Assembly: GCA_025355595.1 (NCBI GenBank)
Contig: JANXZI010000363.1
Location: 1-11,839, forward strand
Direction of reading: 5' to 3'
Origin: Spartobacteria bacterium
GTDB lineage: Bacteria > Verrucomicrobiota > Verrucomicrobiia > Chthoniobacterales > Chthoniobacteraceae
DNA: 11,839 bases
Shown here: in pieces, positions 1 through 7,018 of the stretch
How positions within the stretch are numbered: position 1 is the stretch's first letter
How the letters are laid out: each line of letters starts with the position of its first letter
The notes under the pieces: generated by a model
What the model was told of the DNA's origin: nothing
Database searches by the model: none
The model's input: only the letters and a program-made list of their open reading frames with translations
Position numbers and translations under genes: made by a program

Positions 1-810
1 GGCCGCATCTACCGCATCACCGCGATCGATCGCCCGCTGCAAAAGCCCGTCGCCATCGCCGACCAGCCCATCCCCGCGCTGCTGGAAAATCTCAAGTCCC
101 CCGTGGACGGCATCCGCCACCGCACGCACATCGAACTGAGCGGACGCGACAGCAGGGAAGTCATCGCAGAGACGCAGAAGTGGATGAAGCAATTCGACGC
201 GAAGAAAAAGGAGGACGCGCACCATCTGCTCGAAGCGCTGTGGATCCACCAGCAGCACAACGTGCGCAACGTCGCGCTGCTCGGCGATCTGCTGAAGTCG
301 CCCGAGGCGCACGCGCGCATCGCGGCGAACACGGTGCAGCATCTGTGGTTCAACGTGGAAGCCTCGCAGCGCGGCGGCGTGATCGCTGAAGCCGTGGAAG
401 GACCTGCAAAAAAATCCGGCATCCTCTCCGACACGCCGGAGCTGACCACGATTCGCATCGCGACCATTCCCGAGAAGATGAGCTACGACGTGAAGGAAAT
501 CACCGTGAAACCCGGCAAGAAAATCCGCCTCACTTTCGCGAACCAGGACTTCATGCCGCACAACCTGCTGCTCGTGAAACCGGGCAAGGCCGACAACATC
601 GGCGAGAAGGCCATCGCGCTTGGAGCGAAAGGCTTCGATACCGGGTTCATCCCCGAGAGCACGGACATCCTCTGGCATACGAAGCTGCTCGATCACGGCA
701 AGGAAGAGGTCGTGGATTTCACCGCGCCCGCGTCGCCCGGCGATTACCCGTACGTGTGCTCCTTCCCCGGCCATCACCTCATCATGCGCGGCGTGCTGAA
801 GGTGAAGTAG
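1..810 (+). CDS. C-terminal part of PVC-type beta-propeller/HEAT protein with azurin-like copper domain (5' end outside window)
   Basis: The frame is open from the first base, so the gene starts upstream; 269 residues are visible before the TAG. Residues 1-6 (GRIYRI) look like the last strand of a sugar/sorbosone-dehydrogenase-type beta-propeller. Residues about 74-115 (LLEALWIHQQHN, then LLKSPEAHARIAAN) match the HEAT-like helical region that follows the propeller in PVC-type membrane-bound dehydrogenases. Residues about 155-269 form a cupredoxin domain. The type 1 copper ligands are readable: His187 (in MPHNLLL), Cys253, His258 and Met262 (in CSFPGHHLIM). The Cys-x4-His-x3-Met spacing and the 66-residue His-to-Cys distance equal those of azurin. 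No CxxCH haem motif is present in the visible part. The likely role is periplasmic oxidation coupled to electron transfer through copper; the substrate is unknown. The cupredoxin call is firm. The propeller call rests on a short fragment. Confidence 0.85.
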   Translation, partial: GRIYRITAIDRPLQKPVAIADQPIPALLENLKSPVDGIRHRTHIELSGRDSREVIAETQKWMKQFDAKKKEDAHHLLEALWIHQQHNVRNVALLGDLLKSPEAHARIAANTVQHLWFNVEASQRGGVIAEAVEGPAKKSGILSDTPELTTIRIATIPEKMSYDVKEITVKPGKKIRLTFANQDFMPHNLLLVKPGKADNIGEKAIALGAKGFDTGFIPESTDILWHTKLLDHGKEEVVDFTAPASPGDYPYVCSFPGHHLIMRGVLKVK

Positions 811-811
811 T

Positions 812-840
812 CGCGGGCGGAAGCCTGCGTCCGCACTTTT
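812..840 (+). terminator. Possible weak intrinsic terminator after the cupredoxin gene
   Basis: Directly after the stop codon, CGCGGGC (812-818) pairs with GCCTGCG (823-829) around a GGAA tetraloop, with one G-U pair. TTTT follows at 837-840. The eight-base gap between stem and T run is longer than in a classical terminator. An alternative stem, GCGGA/TCCGC (817-821 and 830-834), places the Ts closer. Confidence 0.35.
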
Positions 841-884
841 CGGGTTTGTGCCGAAACTCTATTTTCAGTCCTGATAGCTTGCGT

Positions 885-1150
885 TTTCAACGCAGAGGCG
901 CGGAGTGAAAATGAGAGAAACGCGGAGGAATGTTCCCTGCGTGACAAAACGTGCGTCGGCGAGCAACGCCGGTGGAACGCGACCTCCGGGCGCGTTGCCG
1001 GTCTCGCGCTTGCCAGCCGTCCTTGGAAGCGTGCCCGGAGGTCACGCTCCACCTCTCCGTCCTCTCTTTGTCACGCAACCGGATATGCACAGAATTCCCC
1101 AATGCCCCTCTGCGAATCTCTCCATCGCCCCTGTGCGCTCTGCAATGAAA
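885..1150. repeat. Composite nested imperfect palindrome, outer 'CGCAGAGG' family
   Basis: The left arm starts TTTCAACGCAGAGGCGCGGAG (885-905) and runs to about 928. Its mirror image is at about 1107-1150, where the reverse complement begins TTTCATTGCAGAGCGCACAG. The arms align over about 44 bases with one or two small gaps. Inside them is an exact 11-base inverted pair, TGCGTGACAAA (938-948) and TTTGTCACGCA (1067-1077), and inside that a third inverted pair (971-994 with 1030-1053). The outer arm family recurs at 7019-7111. No transposase is encoded, so a MITE-like or REP-like non-autonomous element is the best description. Confidence 0.7.
971..1053. repeat. Inner inverted repeat, 'GACCTCCGGGC' family
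   Basis: Bases 971-994 (beginning GGTGGAACGCGACCTCC) and 1030-1053 (ending GGAGGTCACGCTCCACC) are inverted copies with 21 of 24 bases matching, separated by 35 bases. The sequence is unlike the outer arms at 885-928 and 1107-1150, which suggests one element inserted in or captured by another. The three mismatches are all transitions, and two of them can still pair as G-U in RNA. Confidence 0.7.
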
Positions 1151-1185
1151 TCGGACTTTCGGTAAACCTTTTCAGCGCTCTGGCC

Positions 1186-1211
1186 GGCAAATTTCCTGTC
1201 TGGAATTCGCC
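1186..1211. promoter_or_regulatory. Imperfect palindrome in sulfatase leader (possible operator)
   Basis: GGCAAATTTCC (1186-1196) and TGGAATTCGCC (1201-1211) are inverted with 8 of 11 matches around TGTC. The site lies 22 bases before the chosen sulfatase start, so it could be an operator or a leader hairpin. No known regulator site is recognised. Confidence 0.2.
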
Positions 1212-1233
1212 CGCTCGCGTTGTTTCATGGGTG

Positions 1234-2550
1234 ATGAAAATCTCCTCGCGGCTCCTCGCACTCTCGTCGCTGGTCTTTTCCGCCGTCACGGCGCACAGCG
1301 CTCCCGTTTCAAAGCCCAACATCATCTTCATCCTCGCCGACGATCTCGGGCTCGACGGCGTGAGCTGCTACGGCGCGGACACGCACAAGACGCCGCAGAT
1401 TGACAAGCTTGCGGCGGGCGGCACGCGTTTCGAGACGTGCTACGCCGCGCCGCTGTGCGGGCCTTCGCGCTGTGCGCTGATGACGGGACGCTACGCATTC
1501 CGCACCGGCGGCATCACGAACGGCTCGTGGCGCGCCGGCGGCCCCGGCGCAAAATCGCGCGACGAGCAGCCGATGGCGAAGGTGCTCAAGCAGGCCGGCT
1601 ACGCGACGTGCGAGTCGGGCAAGTGGCGGCAGGTCGGCGAGTCGCCGTGGGACTGGGGCTTCGACGAACACTGCACGGACCCGACGGCGGGCGGGTGGTA
1701 TTGGAAGGACAGCTACATCAAGAACGGCCAGACGATCACCGGCAGCCACTACAACCCCGACGTCATCCAGGCGTTCAGCCTCGACTTCATCCGGCGGCAC
1801 GCGAAGGGCGAGAAGCCATTCTTCCTGTACTACTCGATGCACCTCGTGCATAAGCCCACGCTGCACACGCCCATCTCGCCGCCGAAGGACGGGCCGGAAC
1901 GCTACGACGACAACATCAAATACATGGACAGGCAGGTCGGCGAGATTGTCGCCGAGATCGAAAAGCTCGGCCTGCGCGAGAAGACAATCATCTTCTTCTC
2001 CGGCGACAACGGTACGGCGGTCGGCTACCCGTCGCCGATCCACGGTCGCATGATCAACGGCGCGAAAGCCTCCATGCTCGAAGGCGGCTCGCGCGTCCCG
2101 CTCATCGCAAGCTGGCCCGGCGTGACGCCCGCGGGGAAAGTGAACAAGGACATCGTAAATTTCACCGACATGGTGGCGACGTTTGCGGAACTCGGCGGCG
2201 CGCAACTTTCCGAGGGATTCAAATACGACAGCCGCAGCATCGCTCCGCAACTGCGCGGCGAGAAAGGCACGCCGCGCGAGTGGGCGTTCGTGCAGCTCGG
2301 CGCGAAGTGGTATGTGCGCGAGCAGGGATTCAAGATGAACGAAAGCGGCGGACTCTACGACATGAGCGACGCGCCCTTCGTGGAAAAACCCGTCGCGCCC
2401 GAGGCCGACACCGAGGCAACCAAGGCCGCACGCGCCCGCCTCACCGCCGTGCTCGCAGATCTGAATCCCGCCGGCGGCAAGACCGACGGAAACGGAAAGC
2501 AGGGCGGGAAGGGTGCGAAGAAGGCGGAGCGGAAAAAGAAGAAGGCGTGA
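1234..2550 (+). CDS. Secreted type I sulfatase (arylsulfatase A-like, S1 family)
   Basis: 438 residues with a signal peptide at 1-23 (MKISSR, hydrophobic LLALSSLVFSAVTA, then AHSA). The sulfatase fold is clear: metal-binding Asp36-Asp37 (FILADDLG), the formylglycine-precursor motif Cys75-Gly-Pro-Ser-Arg79 (CxPxR, a substrate for formylglycine-generating enzyme), Lys130 (GKW), His203 (SMHLVHKP), Asp258-Asn259 (SGDNGT) and Lys278. The usual GKWHLG is GKWRQVG here. It should hydrolyse sulfate esters, probably on polysaccharides, outside the cytoplasmic membrane; the substrate cannot be named. The start was set at 1234 because the signal peptide begins there; the in-frame ATG at 1102 lies in a repeat and would bury the signal peptide behind 44 residues. 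The last 25 or so residues are a Lys/Gly-rich tail ending KKAERKKKKA. The stop is 16 bases from the convergent kinase gene. Confidence 0.93.
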   Translation: MKISSRLLALSSLVFSAVTAHSAPVSKPNIIFILADDLGLDGVSCYGADTHKTPQIDKLAAGGTRFETCYAAPLCGPSRCALMTGRYAFRTGGITNGSWRAGGPGAKSRDEQPMAKVLKQAGYATCESGKWRQVGESPWDWGFDEHCTDPTAGGWYWKDSYIKNGQTITGSHYNPDVIQAFSLDFIRRHAKGEKPFFLYYSMHLVHKPTLHTPISPPKDGPERYDDNIKYMDRQVGEIVAEIEKLGLREKTIIFFSGDNGTAVGYPSPIHGRMINGAKASMLEGGSRVPLIASWPGVTPAGKVNKDIVNFTDMVATFAELGGAQLSEGFKYDSRSIAPQLRGEKGTPREWAFVQLGAKWYVREQGFKMNESGGLYDMSDAPFVEKPVAPEADTEATKAARARLTAVLADLNPAGGKTDGNGKQGGKGAKKAERKKKKA

Positions 2551-2566
2551 GCTGCGCGGGCAGTAT

Positions 2567-4165
2567 CTAGCTCGTCACCTCGAAGATCGCCCGGCGCAGC
2601 TCTTCCGATGAGACGGGCTTCGAGAGCACGCGACCGACGCCCTCGGGCGCCTTGCCGTCGGTGAGCAGGTCGTCGCCGAAGCCTGTGAGCATGATGACGT
2701 GCATGCCCGGTTTGCGCTCCTTGATTTTCTTGGCGAGCTGTTCGCCGGACATGCCGGGCATGGACTGGTCGGTGATCACGAGATCGAATTCACCCACGTC
2801 GAAGCGCGCGAGCGCCTCCGTGGAATCGGACACCGTCACCGCCTCGTGGCCGTCCGCGCTGAGGTGCGCGGCGATGAGTTCGCAGATGATCTCCTGATCA
2901 TCCACCACGAGGATGCTGAGCATGCGGTTCACCGCCGCCTGCTCGTCGTCGCCGGAGGTCGCGACCATCTGATCCGTCGCGGGGAGCACCAGTGAAAATG
3001 TCGTGCCCCGGCCTATTTCGCTCGCGATCTCGATCGTGCCGCCGTGCCGGTGGATGATGCCATACACCACGGCGAGCCCGAGCCCCGTGCCCTGGTCGCC
3101 CTTCGTGGAGAAGAACGGCTCGAGGCAGCGCGCGGCATCCTCGTCAGTCATGCCCGTGCCGGTATCGGTCACGTTGATGCGGACATTTGGCCCGTCGGCG
3201 CGCGTGGACACGGTGATGGCGCCGCCCGATGGCATCGCGTCCACGGCGTTGAAGAGGAGATTCGTGAGCGACTCGCGCAGCTCGGGCGCGCTCGCGAGGA
3301 TGTTCGGGACGTCCGCGAAATCCGTCCGCACCGTGATGGTCGCGCCGATCGCGCGAGCCTTCGCCTTCCATTTCGGCGTGGTAAAAGCGATGGCTTGCTC
3401 GCACAGCGTGTTCACCTCGACCGGCGCGCGCAATTCATCCGCCTCCGCCGGGCGGGAGAAATCCCGCAGCCGGCTCACAATGTGCGTGGCGTCCCGCGCG
3501 GCGGCGATGATGTGCTTCAGGTAGCCGTGCTCCTTCGCTTCGTCGGCATTTTTCTTGAACCACGGGAGCATCAGCTCGCCATAGCCGAGGATCATTGTGA
3601 GCGCGTTGTTGAAATCGTGGGCGATGCCGCCAGCCATCATGCTCAGCGCGAGCCGCCGCTCCTGCTTCACGACCTGCTCCTGCGTGTTGCGGAGATCTTC
3701 GTTCGCATTCTCCCAATCGATGGTCCGCTGCCGCACCCGGTCTTCCAGCTTCTGGTTCAGGACGCGGATTTCGAGCAGGTTGCGGATGCGGCACCGCACC
3801 TCCGTCGTGTCCAGCGGCTTGGTGATGAAGTCACTTGCGCCTTCGTCCAGCGCCCTGCGCCGCGTCTCGGGCGTGACGTCCGCAGTGAGGACCACGATGG
3901 GCAGGAACTCGTCCGGCCGGTCCTCCCGGATGATCTGCCTGAGCTGCTCCATCACCTGAAAGCCGTCCATGTGCGGCATGTGCAGATCGGTGAGCACGAG
4001 GTCCGGCTGAAATTCCGCGAAGAGCGAAATCGCCTCGCGGGGATCCGTCGTGCAGCGCCATTCCAACCCGCCGAAATGCTCCAGAATCCGCTCCAGCAGG
4101 CGCACGTTGGAGGGCTCGTCATCAATGACGAGAATTTTGGCAGGCGGAAGAGTGATGCGGGACAT
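2567..4165 (-). CDS. Soluble hybrid histidine kinase: receiver - HisKA - HATPase - receiver
   Basis: 532 residues without membrane segments. Receiver 1 (about 9-130) has acidic Asp15-Asp16, phosphoacceptor Asp60 (LTDLHMPHMDG), Thr94 and Lys116. A predicted coiled coil (about 133-175) leads to the HisKA helix with phospho-His183 (GGIAHDFNN). The HATPase domain shows the N box (NLLFNAVDAMPSGG, Asn306), G1 (DTGTGM, 334-339), the FFSTK segment (351-355) and G2 (GTGLGL, 359-364). Receiver 2 (about 417-530) has Asp422-Asp423, Asp466, Thr494 and Lys516. All residues needed for phosphorylation are present in each domain. There is no PAS, GAF or periplasmic sensor, so input probably comes by phosphorylation of receiver 1. 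No DNA-binding output domain is present, and no partner gene is adjacent. It is transcribed away from the methyltransferase gene and converges on the sulfatase gene; no functional link to either is evident. Confidence 0.93.
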   Translation of the reverse strand: MSRITLPPAKILVIDDEPSNVRLLERILEHFGGLEWRCTTDPREAISLFAEFQPDLVLTDLHMPHMDGFQVMEQLRQIIREDRPDEFLPIVVLTADVTPETRRRALDEGASDFITKPLDTTEVRCRIRNLLEIRVLNQKLEDRVRQRTIDWENANEDLRNTQEQVVKQERRLALSMMAGGIAHDFNNALTMILGYGELMLPWFKKNADEAKEHGYLKHIIAAARDATHIVSRLRDFSRPAEADELRAPVEVNTLCEQAIAFTTPKWKAKARAIGATITVRTDFADVPNILASAPELRESLTNLLFNAVDAMPSGGAITVSTRADGPNVRINVTDTGTGMTDEDAARCLEPFFSTKGDQGTGLGLAVVYGIIHRHGGTIEIASEIGRGTTFSLVLPATDQMVATSGDDEQAAVNRMLSILVVDDQEIICELIAAHLSADGHEAVTVSDSTEALARFDVGEFDLVITDQSMPGMSGEQLAKKIKERKPGMHVIMLTGFGDDLLTDGKAPEGVGRVLSKPVSSEELRRAIFEVTS

Positions 4166-4222
4166 GGGCTGAGGTGCGTCCGCCGAAGTGTTCAGTGGAC
4201 ACCGGCGATGGTAGCACTTGAT
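4166..4222. promoter_or_regulatory. Divergent spacer with a short near-palindrome
   Basis: The 57 bases between the divergent kinase and methyltransferase starts must hold both promoters or parts of them. GTGTTC-AGT-GGACAC (4188-4202) is a near-palindrome, 5 of 6 arm bases matching, that could bind a regulator shared by both genes. No clear -35/-10 pair is seen on either strand, so elements may lie inside the flanking genes. Confidence 0.25.
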
Positions 4223-4948
4223 ATGCCGCGCCGAATGCCTGATTCAAGAGCCATCCCGAGCCCCGGTCCCGCCGAGGGAAAAGGCGCGGCGGTCCAGCGG
4301 CTCTTCGGCGCCATCGCCCGTCGCTACGATCTCGCAAACCATCTGCTCAGCGGCGGCCTCGATTTTTTCTGGAGGCGGCGCGCCGCAAAAATCGTGCGCT
4401 CGTGGAAACCCGCACGCGTCCTCGACCTCGCGACCGGCTCCGGCGATCTCGCGCTCGCCCTCGCGAAGGCCTGCCGGGAGGCCGAAGTGCTCGGCGCGGA
4501 TTTCTGCCTGCCGATGCTGCTCGCCGCGCGGCGCAAGGGCGTGCGGAATCTGATCCAGGCCGACGGCATGTCCCTGCCGCTGCCGGACGCGGCGTTCGAT
4601 GCCGTCACGATCGCCTTCGGGCTCCGTAACATGGAATCCCTGCAGCGCGGCCTCGCGGAAATCGCGCGTGTCCTCCGCCTCGGCGGGCATCTTCTCGTGC
4701 TCGATTTTTCGCTCCCGCGCGCGCCCTTCCGCGGCCTCTACCGGCTCTACCTGCACCGCGTGCTGCCGCTCTTCGCGCGCCTGCTCACCGGCGACCGCCA
4801 AGCCTACGAATACCTCGGCGCATCCATCGAAAAATTCCCATCCGGCGCGGAGATGAACGCGATGATCGAAGCCGCCGGCTTTGCGGATGCAAAGTGCGAG
4901 CCGCTCACCGGCGGCGTGGTCTCGCTGTACACCGCGGCGCGGAAGTAG
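4223..4948 (+). CDS. ubiE/menG: Demethylmenaquinone/2-polyprenyl-benzoquinol methyltransferase
   Basis: A class I SAM methyltransferase of 241 residues, slightly short of the roughly 250 usual for UbiE. An N-terminal VQRLFGAIARRYDLANHLLS (24-43) matches the UbiE 'F..VA.KYD.MN.LMS' signature. The SAM-binding loop is VLDLATGSGDLA (67-78). LPLPDAAFDAVTIAFGLRNM (118-137) is the family-defining motif, with FGLRN intact, and LTGGVVSLYTA (228-238) is the UbiE C-terminal signature. It methylates the quinone ring in the last step of menaquinone synthesis (or a middle step of ubiquinone synthesis); menaquinone is the more likely product in the PVC group. In-frame ATGs exist at 4208, 4223 and 4235, and none has a ribosome binding site; 4223 is a compromise. 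No other quinone gene is adjacent. Its stop is 22 bases from the convergent DUF4340 gene. Confidence 0.93.
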   Translation: MPRRMPDSRAIPSPGPAEGKGAAVQRLFGAIARRYDLANHLLSGGLDFFWRRRAAKIVRSWKPARVLDLATGSGDLALALAKACREAEVLGADFCLPMLLAARRKGVRNLIQADGMSLPLPDAAFDAVTIAFGLRNMESLQRGLAEIARVLRLGGHLLVLDFSLPRAPFRGLYRLYLHRVLPLFARLLTGDRQAYEYLGASIEKFPSGAEMNAMIEAAGFADAKCEPLTGGVVSLYTAARK

Positions 4949-4970
4949 CGGCGACGCGCGATGTGTCCGA

Positions 4971-6971
4971 CTACGGTTTCGGTTTCGACTTCGGCTTTGG
5001 CTCATCCGGCGGGGACTGGATGAGCTTCGGCTTCGGCGGGATCGCGGGTGGGTCACCGGGCGCAGTCAGCGGCGCGGGCACGGTGACCGGCGGCTTGGCG
5101 GCAGGCGTCGGCGGAGTGTTCGGCGCGCCGTTGGTCGCGGCCGGCCTCGGCACCTCGATGAGCGAGGCGTTCAGCGCGTCGAAGTCCGGCTTGCTCAGCA
5201 GGAACGTCCCCGTCTTCCCGTCGAGTGTCGTGTTCCAAGTTTCCTCCGGCGTATTTTTTCCGACGGTGAGCTTGCCCGTCTTCTTGTCTGCGAGCGTGAA
5301 AGTGATGGTCACGTTCGGCTTCTCGAGGCCCTGCTCCGCCGCCTTCGTCGCGCCGGCCCAGCCCACGGCGCGCAGGTTGGCGAGCGTGTTCACGAGCGAC
5401 TCCGCCGCGCCCGGGCTCACGGTGCCGTCGCCTTTCGCGAGCTTCCATTTTTTGTCCTTGTCGCGATCAAAGGTGAGCGTCGGCTGGCCCGCGCGCGTGA
5501 CTTCAAAGCTCGCGACATCCTCGGCCTTCAGCTCCTGCACCTTCAGCTCCTGCCACTGGAGCGGGTCCGTCCACGCCTCCTCGAAAAGTGCCGTGGGAAC
5601 CGCTACGATGAACGGCTCCTCGTCGAGCTTCGCGTAGCCCGCGTCGCCCTCGAATTTTCCGAAGATGAGCTTTGCCAGCGGGCGATCCCCGGGCTTGGTC
5701 TCCGGCGTGCCCTCGGTGGAATAGCTGCTCAGCGTGACCGTCGCCACCGGCGCATCGAGGCCGTACTGCTTCAGGTCCCCCGCCACGTCAGCGACAAAGC
5801 GCGTGACCTTCATCGTCGTGAGATCCGCGAGCAACTTGTTCGCCGCGCCGCCGTTCACCGGCCGGTCTTCCTGCTTGTCCATTTTGCGCACCCACTCCTC
5901 GCCCTTGCGGCCGAGGATGATCTTCTCGCGGCCCGGCGCTTCGAGCGTGATCCGATCCACCATGTCGCTCTGCACGCGCATGATGCTCTGGTCGCGCAGA
6001 TCGTTCGGCTGCGTGTTGAGCACGGATTCGATCGCGACTGGCACGGTGAAGACGCCTTCGCGCGTCGAGAGGGTCACATAGACATGCGTCGGTGCCGCCG
6101 CTGTCTCGGGCTCCTTTTTCTCGCCTTCCTTTTTGTCCGCGGGCTTCTCGATTTTTCTCCCGTTTCCGATTTGGAGAACGACGGGATCCTTCACGCCTTC
6201 CGCGTGAAAGGTGACCGTCGCGCGCGGCTCGTTCAGTCCGAATGCGGCGAGATCCTTCGCGTCGGTCACAAAATCCTCGATGCGCGGCGTCGTCGCGTTC
6301 GAGATGAGATCGCTCACCTTCTGGTCATCCGCGCGGCCCTTGAACGGCTTCGTGAGCGACCAGTGGTTCGATGCTTTTTCAATCTCAAACTCGCCCTTCG
6401 CCGTCCGGATGCGGACCTTGTTCACCTGCGTCGCCGTCAGGTCGCCCAGCCGGTGATCGCGCCAGTCCTTCGCACCCTTCGCGCCTTGGTCGCGCAAATC
6501 TTTTCCGGCGACGTAGGCCGTGTCCTTGCCCCCGACGCGCAGGTACACTTTCCCCTCGATGGCGGTCTCTTTTCCGATGAGCAGCTCGACCGGATTTTTG
6601 CCGTTCAGCGTGATGCTCACCTCGCCCTTCGTCAGCCCGTAGTCAGCGAGTCCGCCGCCCTTGTCTGCGGGCACCGGAGTCATGGTGAGGCCTTCGAGCG
6701 ACGTGAAAAACATCGAGATCGCGGTCGAGTCCGCGCGGTCCTTCACCGGCGATTCGAGCAGCCAGTTTCCCTCGGCGGACTTCGTGAACTGGAGCGTGCC
6801 CTCGCTGTTGCGGATCGTCATGGAGGTCACCGAATCGCGATCGATCTGCACGGGCCGGCTCTTCTTTTGATTCTTCGCGTCGGTGCCTTCGATTTTCGGA
6901 TCCCACCATTTCAAGTAGGCGAGGAGCCCACCGAGGAGCACGAGCAGGACGAGAGTGTTGCGAGTTTTCAT
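4971..6971 (-). CDS. DUF4340 protein with four repeated modules, last gene of Gld-like ABC block
   Basis: 666 residues. An N-terminal hydrophobic stretch (about 6-20, before KWWDPK) is a membrane anchor or signal, so the rest probably lies outside the membrane. The body reads as four tandem copies of one module, about 45-172, 181-326, 337-474 and 483-606. Each has an early Trp (70, 204, 360, 509), a Y/F/Q-G-L turn (111, 244, 403, 547) followed by a beta strand such as VTITF, and a late strand with VY/FIV. The linkers after modules 1 and 2 share R-D-x-x-I/L (WRDHRL, LRDQSI). A Pro/Lys-rich tail (about 609-666) ends KPKSKPKP. DUF4340 proteins are known neighbours of GldA/F/G-type transporters; their biochemical role is not established. 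It lies 164 bases downstream of the GldG-like gene, with a hairpin repeat between them. Confidence 0.85.
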   Translation of the reverse strand: MKTRNTLVLLVLLGGLLAYLKWWDPKIEGTDAKNQKKSRPVQIDRDSVTSMTIRNSEGTLQFTKSAEGNWLLESPVKDRADSTAISMFFTSLEGLTMTPVPADKGGGLADYGLTKGEVSITLNGKNPVELLIGKETAIEGKVYLRVGGKDTAYVAGKDLRDQGAKGAKDWRDHRLGDLTATQVNKVRIRTAKGEFEIEKASNHWSLTKPFKGRADDQKVSDLISNATTPRIEDFVTDAKDLAAFGLNEPRATVTFHAEGVKDPVVLQIGNGRKIEKPADKKEGEKKEPETAAAPTHVYVTLSTREGVFTVPVAIESVLNTQPNDLRDQSIMRVQSDMVDRITLEAPGREKIILGRKGEEWVRKMDKQEDRPVNGGAANKLLADLTTMKVTRFVADVAGDLKQYGLDAPVATVTLSSYSTEGTPETKPGDRPLAKLIFGKFEGDAGYAKLDEEPFIVAVPTALFEEAWTDPLQWQELKVQELKAEDVASFEVTRAGQPTLTFDRDKDKKWKLAKGDGTVSPGAAESLVNTLANLRAVGWAGATKAAEQGLEKPNVTITFTLADKKTGKLTVGKNTPEETWNTTLDGKTGTFLLSKPDFDALNASLIEVPRPAATNGAPNTPPTPAAKPPVTVPAPLTAPGDPPAIPPKPKLIQSPPDEPKPKSKPKP

Positions 6972-7018
6972 GGCTTGGAAAAATGAGGCTCAAAATGAGG
7001 GACGGAAAATCGGACTTT

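Larger units (their letters stand above)
811..1233. other. 423-base intergenic region, mostly repeat
   Basis: No credible gene is seen. The region holds a possible terminator at its left end, a composite palindromic repeat (885-1150), and about 80 bases of apparently unique leader before the sulfatase. Short open frames crossing it on both strands follow the palindrome and have no domain-like sequence. No convincing sigma-70 promoter could be picked out for the sulfatase. Confidence 0.6.

Noticed and set aside
774..1102. Small open frames on both strands across 774-1165
   Set aside because: They follow the palindromic repeat; similar peptides appear on both strands because of the inverted arms, which marks them as spurious.
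885..1150. CRISPR array or insertion sequence
   Set aside because: The repeats are inverted rather than direct and evenly spaced, and no Cas or transposase gene is present.
1309..2250. 313-codon minus-strand frame opposite the sulfatase
   Set aside because: The translation is Val/Arg-rich antisense of a well-supported sulfatase, with no motif of its own.
3044..4222. In-frame upstream extension of the methyltransferase opposite the kinase gene
   Set aside because: The added residues are an antisense copy of the kinase and do not match UbiE, which starts near residue 20 of the chosen protein.
4881..6986. 701-codon plus-strand open frame opposite the DUF4340 gene
   Set aside because: The translation is Arg/Leu-rich low-complexity sequence and overlaps the end of the methyltransferase gene. 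The minus-strand frame has a membrane anchor and repeated modules.
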